Shown: piece by piece, positions 46,164 to 55,509 of the stretch
Layout: every line of letters begins with the position of its first letter
Position numbering within the stretch: the stretch's first letter is position 1
From: JARRON01 sp037383845
Lineage (GTDB): Bacteria; Pseudomonadota; Gammaproteobacteria; Steroidobacterales; XN24
Direction: 5' to 3'
NCBI GenBank assembly: GCA_037383845.1
Contig: JARRON010000012.1
Coordinates: 4,459-68,458, forward strand
DNA length: 64,000 nt
The notes under the pieces: generated by a model
What the model was told of the DNA's origin: nothing
The model's database searches: none
Seen by the model: the letters and a program-made list of their open reading frames with translations, nothing else
Program-made: the position numbers and the translations under genes

Positions 46164-47525
46164 ATGAAGATTGGGGTGCCAAGGGAGTCCTACGCGGGCG
46201 AAAAGCGGGTCGCAACGACGCCGGAGGTTGCTGCCCAGCTGATGAAGCTCGGCTACGAAGTCGTCGTGCAAAGCGGCGCCGGTGCCGAAGCCAGTTTTTC
46301 GGACGATGCCTATCGCGAGGCCGGCTGCGAAATCGCCTCGTCCGCCAGGGACATCTACGACACCTGCGACATCGTGATGAAGGTCCGGGCGCCCGAGGGC
46401 GACGAGCTGGACATGCTGCGTTCCGGACAGGCCCTGATCAGCTTCGTCTGGCCGGGCCAGAATCCTGAGCTTCTCGAGACACTGACCGAGAAGGGCGTGA
46501 CGGCCCTGGCCATGGACAGCGTGCCGCGAATCTCTCGGGCCCAGAAGATGGACGCGCTGAGTTCAATGGCCAACATCGCGGGCTACCGTGCCGTGGTCGA
46601 GGCCGCTCAGCACTTCGGCCGGTTCTTCACCGGCCAGATCACCGCGGCCGGCAAGATTCCGCCGGCCAAGGTGCTCGTCATCGGCGCCGGCGTGGCGGGG
46701 CTTGCGGCCATCGGCGCGGCCAAGAGCATGGGCGCCATCGTGCGGGCTTTCGACACCCGACCGGAGGTCAAGGAACAGGTCGAGAGCATGGACGCCGATT
46801 TCCTGATGCTCGACTTCGAAGACGAGGACGGCTCGGGCGAGGGCGGCTACGCCAAGGTGATGAGCGACGAGTTCATCAAGGCGGAGATGGAGCTGTTCGC
46901 GGAACAGGCGAAGGACGTGGACATCATCATCACCACGGCCCTGATCCCCGGCAAGCCCGCGCCGCGCCTGATCACCGCCGAGATGGTGGAGTCCATGAAG
47001 GACGGCAGCGTCATCGTGGACCTGGCCGCGGAGCAGGGCGGCAACTGCGAGCTGACCGAGCCGGGCAAGGTGGTGGAGAAGGAGGGCGTGACCCTTATTG
47101 GTTACACGGACCTGCCGAGCCGCCTGGCCACCCAGTCGAGCCAGCTGTACGCGACGAACCTGCGCCACCTGCTCACGGACATGACGCCGGAAAAGGACGG
47201 CAAGCTGGTCGTGGACATGGAGGACGAGGTCATCCGGGGCGCCACGATCTGCAAGGACGGGGAGACCACCTGGCCTCCACCGGCTCCCAAGATCTCCGCG
47301 GCGCCCAAGGCCGCCGGGCCGGCGGCGCCTCATCCGGAGCCGGAGGAACAGAAAAAGTCGGTTGTGGGTCCCCTGGTCGCCATGGCCGTCGCGGGCCTGG
47401 CGCTTCTGGGCTCCACCAACGGCCTGATCATGTGGATAGCAGCATTCACGGTCCTGATTACGAGCATCAACATCGCCGGCGGCTTTGCCGTCACGCGTCG
47501 CATGCTCGAAATGTTCCGGAAGTGA
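46164..47525 (+). CDS. pntA: NAD(P) transhydrogenase subunit alpha, missing a membrane-helix pair
   Basis: A 453-residue subunit. The NAD(H)-binding domain I is complete: MKIGVPRESYAGEKRVATTPE, then the dinucleotide motif VLVIGAGVAGLAAIGAAKSM (about residues 170-189) and PAPRLITAEMVESM. The linker PAPKISAAPKAAGPAAPHPE follows, then membrane segments. Normal PntA has about 510 residues and four helices. Here the first helix (VVGPLVAMAVAGLALL) runs straight into the fourth-helix region (STNGLIMWIAAFTVLITSINI). The highly conserved block around HTPLMSVTNAISG is absent, a loss of about 57 residues in frame. Loss of two helices keeps topology but probably affects assembly. The enzyme couples NADH to NADPH using the proton gradient. 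It is followed by pntB (7 bases). Confidence 0.9.
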   Translation: MKIGVPRESYAGEKRVATTPEVAAQLMKLGYEVVVQSGAGAEASFSDDAYREAGCEIASSARDIYDTCDIVMKVRAPEGDELDMLRSGQALISFVWPGQNPELLETLTEKGVTALAMDSVPRISRAQKMDALSSMANIAGYRAVVEAAQHFGRFFTGQITAAGKIPPAKVLVIGAGVAGLAAIGAAKSMGAIVRAFDTRPEVKEQVESMDADFLMLDFEDEDGSGEGGYAKVMSDEFIKAEMELFAEQAKDVDIIITTALIPGKPAPRLITAEMVESMKDGSVIVDLAAEQGGNCELTEPGKVVEKEGVTLIGYTDLPSRLATQSSQLYATNLRHLLTDMTPEKDGKLVVDMEDEVIRGATICKDGETTWPPPAPKISAAPKAAGPAAPHPEPEEQKKSVVGPLVAMAVAGLALLGSTNGLIMWIAAFTVLITSINIAGGFAVTRRMLEMFRK

Positions 47526-47532
47526 GGTCGCC

Positions 47533-48927
<1,395 letters not shown>

Positions 48928-48956
48928 CCCGTCCCCGCAGGGGTGTCGTGAGAAAG

Positions 48957-48981
48957 AAAACCCGGCTGCGTGCCGGGTTTT
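48957..48981 (+). terminator. Terminator after pntB
   Basis: The hairpin AAAACCCGGC / GCCGGGTTTT with a 5-base loop, with As before and Ts after, lies 30 bases past the pntB stop. It may work in both directions. Confidence 0.8.
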
Positions 48982-49171
48982 CGCCTTCAGGGGGGGCCGC
49001 CGACCCCGGCGTCAGCCGCCCTCGGTGGCTGCCCGCGGCAGCCAACCTGCCGGAAAGGGACAGGGACGGGAAAGGCTCCTCGCCGGGTGGCATAGTCCCG
49101 ACGGCGGCCGGTGCTGCGCCCATCCCCCGGTCCGCGCGACTCGCTGTGCCGCCCCCGGGCCTTCGGACCGG

Positions 49172-49200
49172 TAAAAAATGAACCCGGCCGAAGCCGGGTT
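49172..49200 (-). terminator. Terminator after katG
   Basis: The hairpin AACCCGGC / GCCGGGTT with a CGAA loop is followed on the minus strand by a T-run (As at 49173-49178). It is 27 bases beyond the katG stop. The same stem sequence (CCCGGC) is used after pntB. Confidence 0.85.
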
Positions 49201-49226
49201 CTCCCGGTTGGAATGGTCAGGATCAA

Positions 49227-51482
49227 TCAGCTGAGATCGAAGCGATCCAGCTGCATGACCTTGGCCCAGGCGGCTACGAAGTCCTTGACGAACTCTTCCT
49301 GGCCGTCGTTGGAGGCATAAACCTCGGCGACGGCCCTCAGCTCGGAGTTGGAGCCGAAGATCAGGTCGACCGGAGTGGCCGTCCACTTCACCGCGCCGGT
49401 GCTGCGGTCACGACCCTCGTAGACCCCTTCCTGGCCGGACTTGCGCCACTGGGTGGACATGTCCAGCAGGTTCACGAAGAAATCGTTGGACAGCGTGCCC
49501 GGACGATCGGTGAATACGCCATGGCTGATGCCGCCGGCGTTAGCGCCCAGGGCCCGCATGCCGCCGACCAGCACCGTCATTTCGGGAACGCTGAGGTTCA
49601 GCTGCTCCGCCTTGTCCACCATCATCTCCGCGGGCGACCGGTAGCTGGTCTCGGCGTTGAAGTAGTTGCGGAACGCGTCCGCCGTCGGTTCCAGCAGGGC
49701 GAAGGACTCCACGTCCGTCTGCGCCTGGCTGGCGTCTGCGCGGCCCGGCGTAAAGGGCACCGTCACGTCGTATCCGGCGTCCCTGGCGGCCTTCTCTACC
49801 GCCGCCGCACCGGCCAGGACGATCATGTCGGCCATGGAGATCTTCCGCGAGGAGTCCTCGTTGAAGTCACTCCGGATGGACTCGAGCTTGCCCAGCACCC
49901 GATCAAGCTCTGCCGGGTTGTTCACTTCCCAGGCATTCTGGGGGTCCAGCCGCAGGCGGCCGCCGTTGGCACCGCCCCGCATGTCCGAAGCCCGGTAGCT
50001 GGACGCCGCCGCCCAGGCGGCCCGCACCAGCTCGGACACGGACAGGCCGGAATCCAGGATCTCGCCCTTCAGGCGGGCCACATCCCCCTCGCTGACCAGG
50101 TCGTAGTCAACGGCGGGAACCGGGTCCTGCCAGATCAGCACCTCGTCGGGCACGTCGGGGCCCAGGTACCGGGTCCGCGGACCCATGTCACGATGGGTCA
50201 GCTTGAACCAGGCCTTGGCAAAGGCGAGCCGGTATTCCTCCGGGTTGGCCAGGAAGCGCTCGGCGATCTTGCGATACTCCGGGTCGAACTTCAGGGCCAG
50301 GTCGGCGGTGGTCATCACCGGCGGGTTGTACTTGCCCTCGACGTGGGCATCCGGGACGGACTTGTGCATGGCCTCGTCCACCGGAATCCACTGGATGGCG
50401 CCGGCAGGGGACCGTACCTGCTTCCACTCGTTGTTCAGCAGGTTCTCCAGGTAAAGCGTTGTCCACTGGGTCGGGGCCTGGGTCCAGGCACCTTCCAGTC
50501 CGCTGGTGATGGTGTCCTCGGCGTTACCCTTGCCGCACCTGTTTTCCCAGCCGAGGCCCTGCTCCTCGAGGCCTGCAGCACCCGGCTCGGCCCCCATGCA
50601 GTCCGCGGGCTTGTGGGCGCCGTGCATCTTGCCGAAGGTGTGACCGCCGGCGACAAGCGCCACGGTCTCCTCGTCGTTCATGGCCATGCGGCCGAAGGCG
50701 ACGCGGATGTTCTTTGCCGAGCCGACCGGGTCCGGCTTGCCCTTGGGGCCTTCCGGGTTCACGTAGATCAGGCCCATATGGGTCGCCCCCAGCGGGCGCT
50801 GGAGGTTGCCTTCGATGTCCTCGCGGTCGCTGGCCAGCATTTCCACTTCAGGTCCCCAGTAGACCAGGTCCGGCTCCCAGTCGTCGGCACGGCCGCCGGC
50901 GAAGCCGAAGGTCTGGAAGCCCATGTTGTCCAGGGCGACGGTGCCGGCGAGGATCATCAGGTCGCCCCAGGAAAGACTGCGGCCGTACTTCTGCTTGACC
51001 GGCCAGAGGAGGCGACGGGCCTTGTCCAGGTTGCCGTTGTCCGGCCAGCTGTTAAGCGGGTCGAAGCGCATCTGGCCGCCGCCGCCGCCGCGGCCGTCGA
51101 GGGTCCGGTAGGTGCCGGCACTGTGCCAGGCCATCCGGATGAAGAAGGGGCCGTAGTTGCCGAAGTCCGCCGGCCACCAGTCCTGCGACGTCGTCAGCAG
51201 TGCGTCGATGTCCTTCTTGACGGCTTCCAGGTCCAGCTTGCTGAACTCGGCCGCGTAGTCGAAGTCCGGGCCGTAGGGGTTGGACCGGGCGTCGTGGTCC
51301 CGAAGAGGGGTCAGGTCCAGCTGGTCCGGCCACCAGAACTGGTTCGACCGGGCCTGGCCGTGGGCAGCGGTGCCGCTGCCGGCCGCGCCCGCGGGCTTGG
51401 TCATCTCCGCTTCGCTGAATGCCGCCTGGGGCGCGAGCGCGAGAGCGGCCGCCGCGGCCATGGGTAAGGTCTTCTTGAACAT
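49227..51482 (-). CDS. katG: Catalase-peroxidase with export signal
   Basis: A 751-residue heme enzyme that breaks down hydrogen peroxide by catalase and peroxidase activity. The distal site is complete: Arg116, Trp119 and His120 in FIRMAWHSAGTYR. The Tyr of the Trp-Tyr-Met adduct is in GLIYVNPEGP, the Met in AFGRMAMNDEE, and the proximal heme His in GGHTFGKMHGAH. The C-terminal half is the usual duplicated domain. Unlike most KatG it starts with a Sec-type signal, MFKKTLPMAAAAALALAPQAAFSEA, so it is expected in the periplasm. A long non-coding region lies upstream and a terminator downstream, so it is a single-gene unit. Confidence 0.95.
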   Translation of the reverse strand: MFKKTLPMAAAAALALAPQAAFSEAEMTKPAGAAGSGTAAHGQARSNQFWWPDQLDLTPLRDHDARSNPYGPDFDYAAEFSKLDLEAVKKDIDALLTTSQDWWPADFGNYGPFFIRMAWHSAGTYRTLDGRGGGGGQMRFDPLNSWPDNGNLDKARRLLWPVKQKYGRSLSWGDLMILAGTVALDNMGFQTFGFAGGRADDWEPDLVYWGPEVEMLASDREDIEGNLQRPLGATHMGLIYVNPEGPKGKPDPVGSAKNIRVAFGRMAMNDEETVALVAGGHTFGKMHGAHKPADCMGAEPGAAGLEEQGLGWENRCGKGNAEDTITSGLEGAWTQAPTQWTTLYLENLLNNEWKQVRSPAGAIQWIPVDEAMHKSVPDAHVEGKYNPPVMTTADLALKFDPEYRKIAERFLANPEEYRLAFAKAWFKLTHRDMGPRTRYLGPDVPDEVLIWQDPVPAVDYDLVSEGDVARLKGEILDSGLSVSELVRAAWAAASSYRASDMRGGANGGRLRLDPQNAWEVNNPAELDRVLGKLESIRSDFNEDSSRKISMADMIVLAGAAAVEKAARDAGYDVTVPFTPGRADASQAQTDVESFALLEPTADAFRNYFNAETSYRSPAEMMVDKAEQLNLSVPEMTVLVGGMRALGANAGGISHGVFTDRPGTLSNDFFVNLLDMSTQWRKSGQEGVYEGRDRSTGAVKWTATPVDLIFGSNSELRAVAEVYASNDGQEEFVKDFVAAWAKVMQLDRFDLS

Positions 51483-52100
51483 GAAAATCCGCTCCTTGTC
51501 GTTTTCATGGAGAGCAACTCGGGCGAAACGGAGTGTACAGGAAACTGGCGCAATTTAGAATCAGTCTAGATTGAAAAATATCGATCGACCCGATCGCCAA
51601 AGCCTGCCGGCGCGCTGTCTCCGGCAGGTCTGGCGCAGGATCGATTCCGCTCACGGCGCCGTTTTGTGTGGCCTGTGAGGAAGCAGGACGCGCGGCAGGT
51701 AACGGTCCGCGTTCGACAATCAACGTCGAGGCCGGATCGGACCCTGCGAATCTGAAGCCGGTTCCGACGGGCTGGCGCCGCGAGATGCAGCGAAGCGAGC
51801 GCCTCGCGTCGGCGTCGAAGCACTCCTGGTTTCAGTTCTGCCGACTTCGACCCCGGACAACAGCCTCCCTGTCCCGCGCAGAAAACGCGTATGCGCGTCT
51901 TTCCGGCACCGCGCCGGATACGCCGTGCGCAAGCGCTCCCAGTCACCGCCAGCCCCCGCCAGCAGCGCGTCTCAGCCGATCGTTTGCATCTCGTCCGATG
52001 TCGGATGGCCGGCGCGAAGGCGGTGGTCCCGGCAATGCCCGTACAGCATGTTTATACTGGTTTTGAAAGGAAAAATTCGAGAAAAGCGCTCGGGGAAACC
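51483..52100. other. Divergent intergenic region between katG and the BCCT operon
   Basis: About 620 bases. It contains an AT-rich patch (51550-51600) near katG and a TATACT -10-like box at 52053-52058 (TTTATACTGG) for the BCCT operon. No operator for an oxidative-stress regulator could be named with confidence. Open frames in it are short and of chance composition. Confidence 0.5.
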
Positions 52101-53774
52101 ATGTCCGACACCAACGATTCGAAGGTAGAAGAGTCGACCAAAGGCTGGCTCGAACTCGACGTTCATCCATACGTATTCTTCATCTCGGCGGCCATCATCG
52201 TCCTGTTCGTGGCTTTGACCATCTTCTTCGAACAGAACGTGGACGACCTCTTCAACAAGGTTCAGGGGGGCGTGTCTCACTACGCCGGCTGGTTCTTCGT
52301 GGCCACCATGAACATTGTCCTGATCTTCGTCATTTCCCTTCTGCTGGGCCGCTTCGGCGATGTCCGGCTGGGGGGTGAGGGTGCCAAGCCGGAGTTTTCC
52401 ACGCTCGCCTGGTTTTCGATGCTGTTCAGCGCCGGGATGGGCATCGGCCTGCTGTTCTACGGCGTCGCCGAGCCGATGTTTCACTTCGTGGCTTCGCCGC
52501 TGGCCGAGCCCGGCACGGCGAATGCCGCCCGTACCGCGATGGACTTCACCTTCCTGCACTGGGGCCTTCACCCGTGGGCGATTTACGCGCTGGTAGGGCT
52601 GTCGCTGGGCTTTTTCGCCTTCAACAAGAACCTGCCCCTGTCCATCCGCTCCGTGTTCTACCCGATTCTGGGCGAGCGCATCTATGGTCCGATCGGCAAC
52701 ATCATCGACATCATGGCCACCGTGGCCACGATGTTCGGCGTCGCCACGTCCCTGGGCCTCGGGGTGCAGCAGGTGAATGCCGGGCTGCACCACCTGTTCG
52801 ACGTGCCCCAGGCCACCTGGATGCAGCTGGTCCTCATCGCGGGCATCACGGCTATCGCCACCTGGTCGGTGGTCAGGGGCCTGGATGCGGGCATCAAGCG
52901 CCTCAGCCAGCTGAACGTCATCGCGGCCGCCGCGCTGATGCTGTTCGTGCTGATCGTGGGCCCGACCCTGTTCATCGTGAACGCCTTCGTCGAGAACACC
53001 GGTTATTACCTGCAGAAATTCTTCCAGCTGAGCACCTGGAACGAGACCTACGAGAACACCGAGTGGCAGAACGGTTGGACAGTTTTCTACTGGGGCTGGT
53101 GGATCGCCTGGTCGCCCTTCGTCGGGATGTTCATCGCCCGGGTGTCCTACGGGCGCACCGTCCGCGAGTTCATCAAGGGCGTGCTGTTCATTCCCACGCT
53201 GGTGACGTTCCTTTGGGTCACCACGTTCGGAAACAGCGCGCTTGAGATCGAAATGTTCGGCGACGGCGGAATCGCCAAGGCGGTGCAGGAGAACATCCCC
53301 GTGTCGCTGTTCGTTCTGCTTGAGAACTTTCCCCTGGACATGGTGACGTCCCTGCTGGCGGTGATCGTGGTCGTCACCTTCTTCGTGACCTCGTCGGACT
53401 CGGGCTCGCTGGTGATCGACATCATCACCGCCGGCGGGAACACCGAGCCGCCGAAGGTCCAGCGCATCTTCTGGGCCGTCATGGAGGGCGCGGTCGCGGC
53501 GGCGCTTCTCCTCGGAGGCGGCCTCGTCGCCCTGCAGACCGCAGCCATCACCACGGGCCTGCCGTTCGCCATCATCCTGCTGGGCATGTGCTATGCGCTG
53601 CACAAGGGACTGGCCGAGTACAAGAGCGGCCAGACCTTCAAGATCGAGATGGAGAACTACCAGGGGCCCGAGTTCCGCACCGGCTACACCCGCAGGATGC
53701 CGACGTTCGGCCGCAAGAAGTTCTGGGTCGCCGGACCGGAACGCCGCGGCCGGAGGAGTGACAGCAATGCGTAA
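52101..53774 (+). CDS. BCCT-family betaine/carnitine/choline transporter
   Basis: A 557-residue inner-membrane transporter with 12 hydrophobic segments and the BCCT signature NGWTVFYWGWWIAWSPFVGMF (quoted here in part), followed by ARVSYGRTVREFIKGVLFIP. The GMGIGLLFYGVAEPMFHF segment contains the Gly-rich substrate-site pattern of the family. It likely takes up a quaternary ammonium osmolyte with Na+ or H+. The start ATG 52101 follows GGGGAAA; a much longer in-frame extension upstream has no family match. It overlaps the binding-protein gene by 8 bases. Confidence 0.93.
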   Translation: MSDTNDSKVEESTKGWLELDVHPYVFFISAAIIVLFVALTIFFEQNVDDLFNKVQGGVSHYAGWFFVATMNIVLIFVISLLLGRFGDVRLGGEGAKPEFSTLAWFSMLFSAGMGIGLLFYGVAEPMFHFVASPLAEPGTANAARTAMDFTFLHWGLHPWAIYALVGLSLGFFAFNKNLPLSIRSVFYPILGERIYGPIGNIIDIMATVATMFGVATSLGLGVQQVNAGLHHLFDVPQATWMQLVLIAGITAIATWSVVRGLDAGIKRLSQLNVIAAAALMLFVLIVGPTLFIVNAFVENTGYYLQKFFQLSTWNETYENTEWQNGWTVFYWGWWIAWSPFVGMFIARVSYGRTVREFIKGVLFIPTLVTFLWVTTFGNSALEIEMFGDGGIAKAVQENIPVSLFVLLENFPLDMVTSLLAVIVVVTFFVTSSDSGSLVIDIITAGGNTEPPKVQRIFWAVMEGAVAAALLLGGGLVALQTAAITTGLPFAIILLGMCYALHKGLAEYKSGQTFKIEMENYQGPEFRTGYTRRMPTFGRKKFWVAGPERRGRRSDSNA

Positions 53775-54687
53775 CTGGTTGACCTCTGCCGTATCGCTGG
53801 TGCTGGGTGCCTTCCTGGCAGCGGTTTCCCTGCCCACAGCCGCCCAGCAGGCGCCCCTGCGCGTGGCCTACGTGAACTGGTCGAGTTCGGTGGCCAGCGC
53901 CAATCTCGTCTGCGCCATGCTCAACGAGGAACTCGGCAGGTCATGTGAGCTCATCGAGGTGACTGCCGAGGGCATGTGGAAGGCCGTCGCCTCCGGCGAG
54001 GCGGACGTCATGCTGTCGGCCTGGCTGCCCGATACCCATGGTGCGTATCTCGAGGAGTACGGCGACCGCATGGTGGACCTCGGTCCAAACCTGGAAGGCA
54101 CACGAACCGGCCTGGTGGTGCCGGCGGTACGCGCGGGACGCCAGACGCGGGCATCCGGCGTGCGTAATCCGGCCTACGTCGGGGCGGAATCCATCGCCGA
54201 CCTGCGCGACATGGCGGACCGATTCGGGCGACGCATCATCGGCATCGACCCTGGGGCGGGCGTCATGCAGGCGGCGCGCCGGGCCATGGACGCCTACGAC
54301 CTGGACACGTACCGGCTCATCGAGGGGTCGGAGCTGTCAATGACCGGTGCGCTGTCGGAGGCCATAGCCCGCCAGGAGCCCATCGTGGTCACCGGCTGGG
54401 TGCCCCACTGGATGTTCGACCGATGGTCCCTGCGCTTCCTCGATGATCCGGAGAACGTGTTCGGAGGCACTGGCCGTATCCACACCATGGTGAGGAAGGG
54501 CCTGGCAGCGGACATGCCCAGGCTGCACGGCATTCTCGACCGGTTCTACTGGAACCCGGAGGACATGAACCGGCTGCTGATATGGAACCGGGCCGACGAG
54601 GGGCTCGATCCCTATGGCAACGCCTCCCGCTGGCTGCGCGCCCATCCCGGCTATGTCGCAGCGTGGCTCGGCCAGGAGGAGAACTGA
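53767..54687 (+). CDS. Glycine-betaine-type periplasmic binding protein (orphan OpuAC/ProX-like)
   Basis: A 306-residue exported protein: a signal peptide with cleavage near TAAQQ (about residue 27), then an OpuAC-type domain. Trp-rich ligand-site segments are seen (YVNWSSSVAS, SAWLPDTHG, TGWVPHWMFDRW). They fit a cation-pi cage for betaine or choline. It is fused in transcript to the BCCT gene (8-base overlap), yet no ABC ATPase or permease gene is present. A periplasmic binding protein serving a BCCT carrier would be atypical. The ATG 53767 has GGAGGAG upstream. Confidence 0.88.
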   Translation: MRNWLTSAVSLVLGAFLAAVSLPTAAQQAPLRVAYVNWSSSVASANLVCAMLNEELGRSCELIEVTAEGMWKAVASGEADVMLSAWLPDTHGAYLEEYGDRMVDLGPNLEGTRTGLVVPAVRAGRQTRASGVRNPAYVGAESIADLRDMADRFGRRIIGIDPGAGVMQAARRAMDAYDLDTYRLIEGSELSMTGALSEAIARQEPIVVTGWVPHWMFDRWSLRFLDDPENVFGGTGRIHTMVRKGLAADMPRLHGILDRFYWNPEDMNRLLIWNRADEGLDPYGNASRWLRAHPGYVAAWLGQEEN

Positions 54688-55370
54688 TGCTACAGAACGC
54701 CAGCCGCAAATTCCGCGGTGCCTGCATGATGCTGATGCGGGAGGGAGAAGATCAGCTGAGTTTTCTCGGCACGGCCTTTCTCGTCCATCCGTCCGGCTAC
54801 CTGCTCACCGCTGCCCACCTGGTCTCCAACACCCAGGGTCTCAGGATCGTGCCGACGGCATTCTCGGATGACTTTATTCCCATGACCTTCGACCGTGTGG
54901 CCGCCATGTCGGTGTCCGTGGTCAGCAAGAACACCAACGCCGACGTCGCCCTGCTGAAGCTGGAGCAGGAGCTGGCTATCGAGGTGCCGGACGACTTCGT
55001 CGGCGCAACGCAGAACGTGCGTCCAGGCGCCAGCATCATGACGGTCGGCTATTCCTTTGGTCATGAGCAGCTGCACACTACGCTGAACTTCAACGGCGTG
55101 GTGGCCGCAAAGATCCAGTCGCCGAACGGAACGCGGCTCATCCTCTTCGACAAGATGGTCAACGACGGTGACGTGGGCGGGCCCCTGGTTCATGTCCACG
55201 ACGGACACATCGTGGGTGTCATCAGCGGCCGGTTCGAGCCGGCGGAAACCGTTCGCGGCAGCGACCAGTGGGACCGGAGTCCGCCGAGGGACACCACCGT
55301 GGCGTTTGCCGTGGCCATCGAGTATGGCCTGGAACTGATGGCCGCCGAGGGCCTGCACGGCAACTACTGA
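54687..55370 (+). CDS. Trypsin-like serine-protease-fold protein with catalytic Ser replaced
   Basis: A 227-residue chymotrypsin-fold protein. It keeps the histidine in LLTAAHLV (His44) and the aspartate in NADVALLKLE (Asp86). The serine loop, normally GNSGGPL, reads DGDVGGPLVHVH, with Val163 where the nucleophile should be. No signal peptide is visible, so it would stay in the cytoplasm. The start ATG overlaps the binding-protein stop by one base (TGATG), so it is translationally coupled and belongs to the BCCT-SBP operon. It is probably an inactive, binding-type protease homolog; it could regulate or chaperone a partner. Confidence 0.8.
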   Translation: MLQNASRKFRGACMMLMREGEDQLSFLGTAFLVHPSGYLLTAAHLVSNTQGLRIVPTAFSDDFIPMTFDRVAAMSVSVVSKNTNADVALLKLEQELAIEVPDDFVGATQNVRPGASIMTVGYSFGHEQLHTTLNFNGVVAAKIQSPNGTRLILFDKMVNDGDVGGPLVHVHDGHIVGVISGRFEPAETVRGSDQWDRSPPRDTTVAFAVAIEYGLELMAAEGLHGNY

Positions 55371-55509
55371 AGCAGTATGCCGAACGGCGCGGAGCCCCGG
55401 CCCACGGGTGCGCGGCGCCTGTGGCTGGCTGCCATGGCATTGCGTGTCGGACACTTCCCCGGCAGCCGGCGATGCTCCGGTGCTCGGGCGGAAGGACCCC
55501 GGGGGCCCG

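Noticed and set aside
49521..51467. A 648-codon plus-strand open frame opposite katG
   Set aside because: Antisense shadow; composition fits reverse-complement of KatG codons.
51972..53837. A 621-codon minus-strand open frame opposite the BCCT gene
   Set aside because: Antisense shadow of a well-recognised transporter, rich in Arg, Gln and His.
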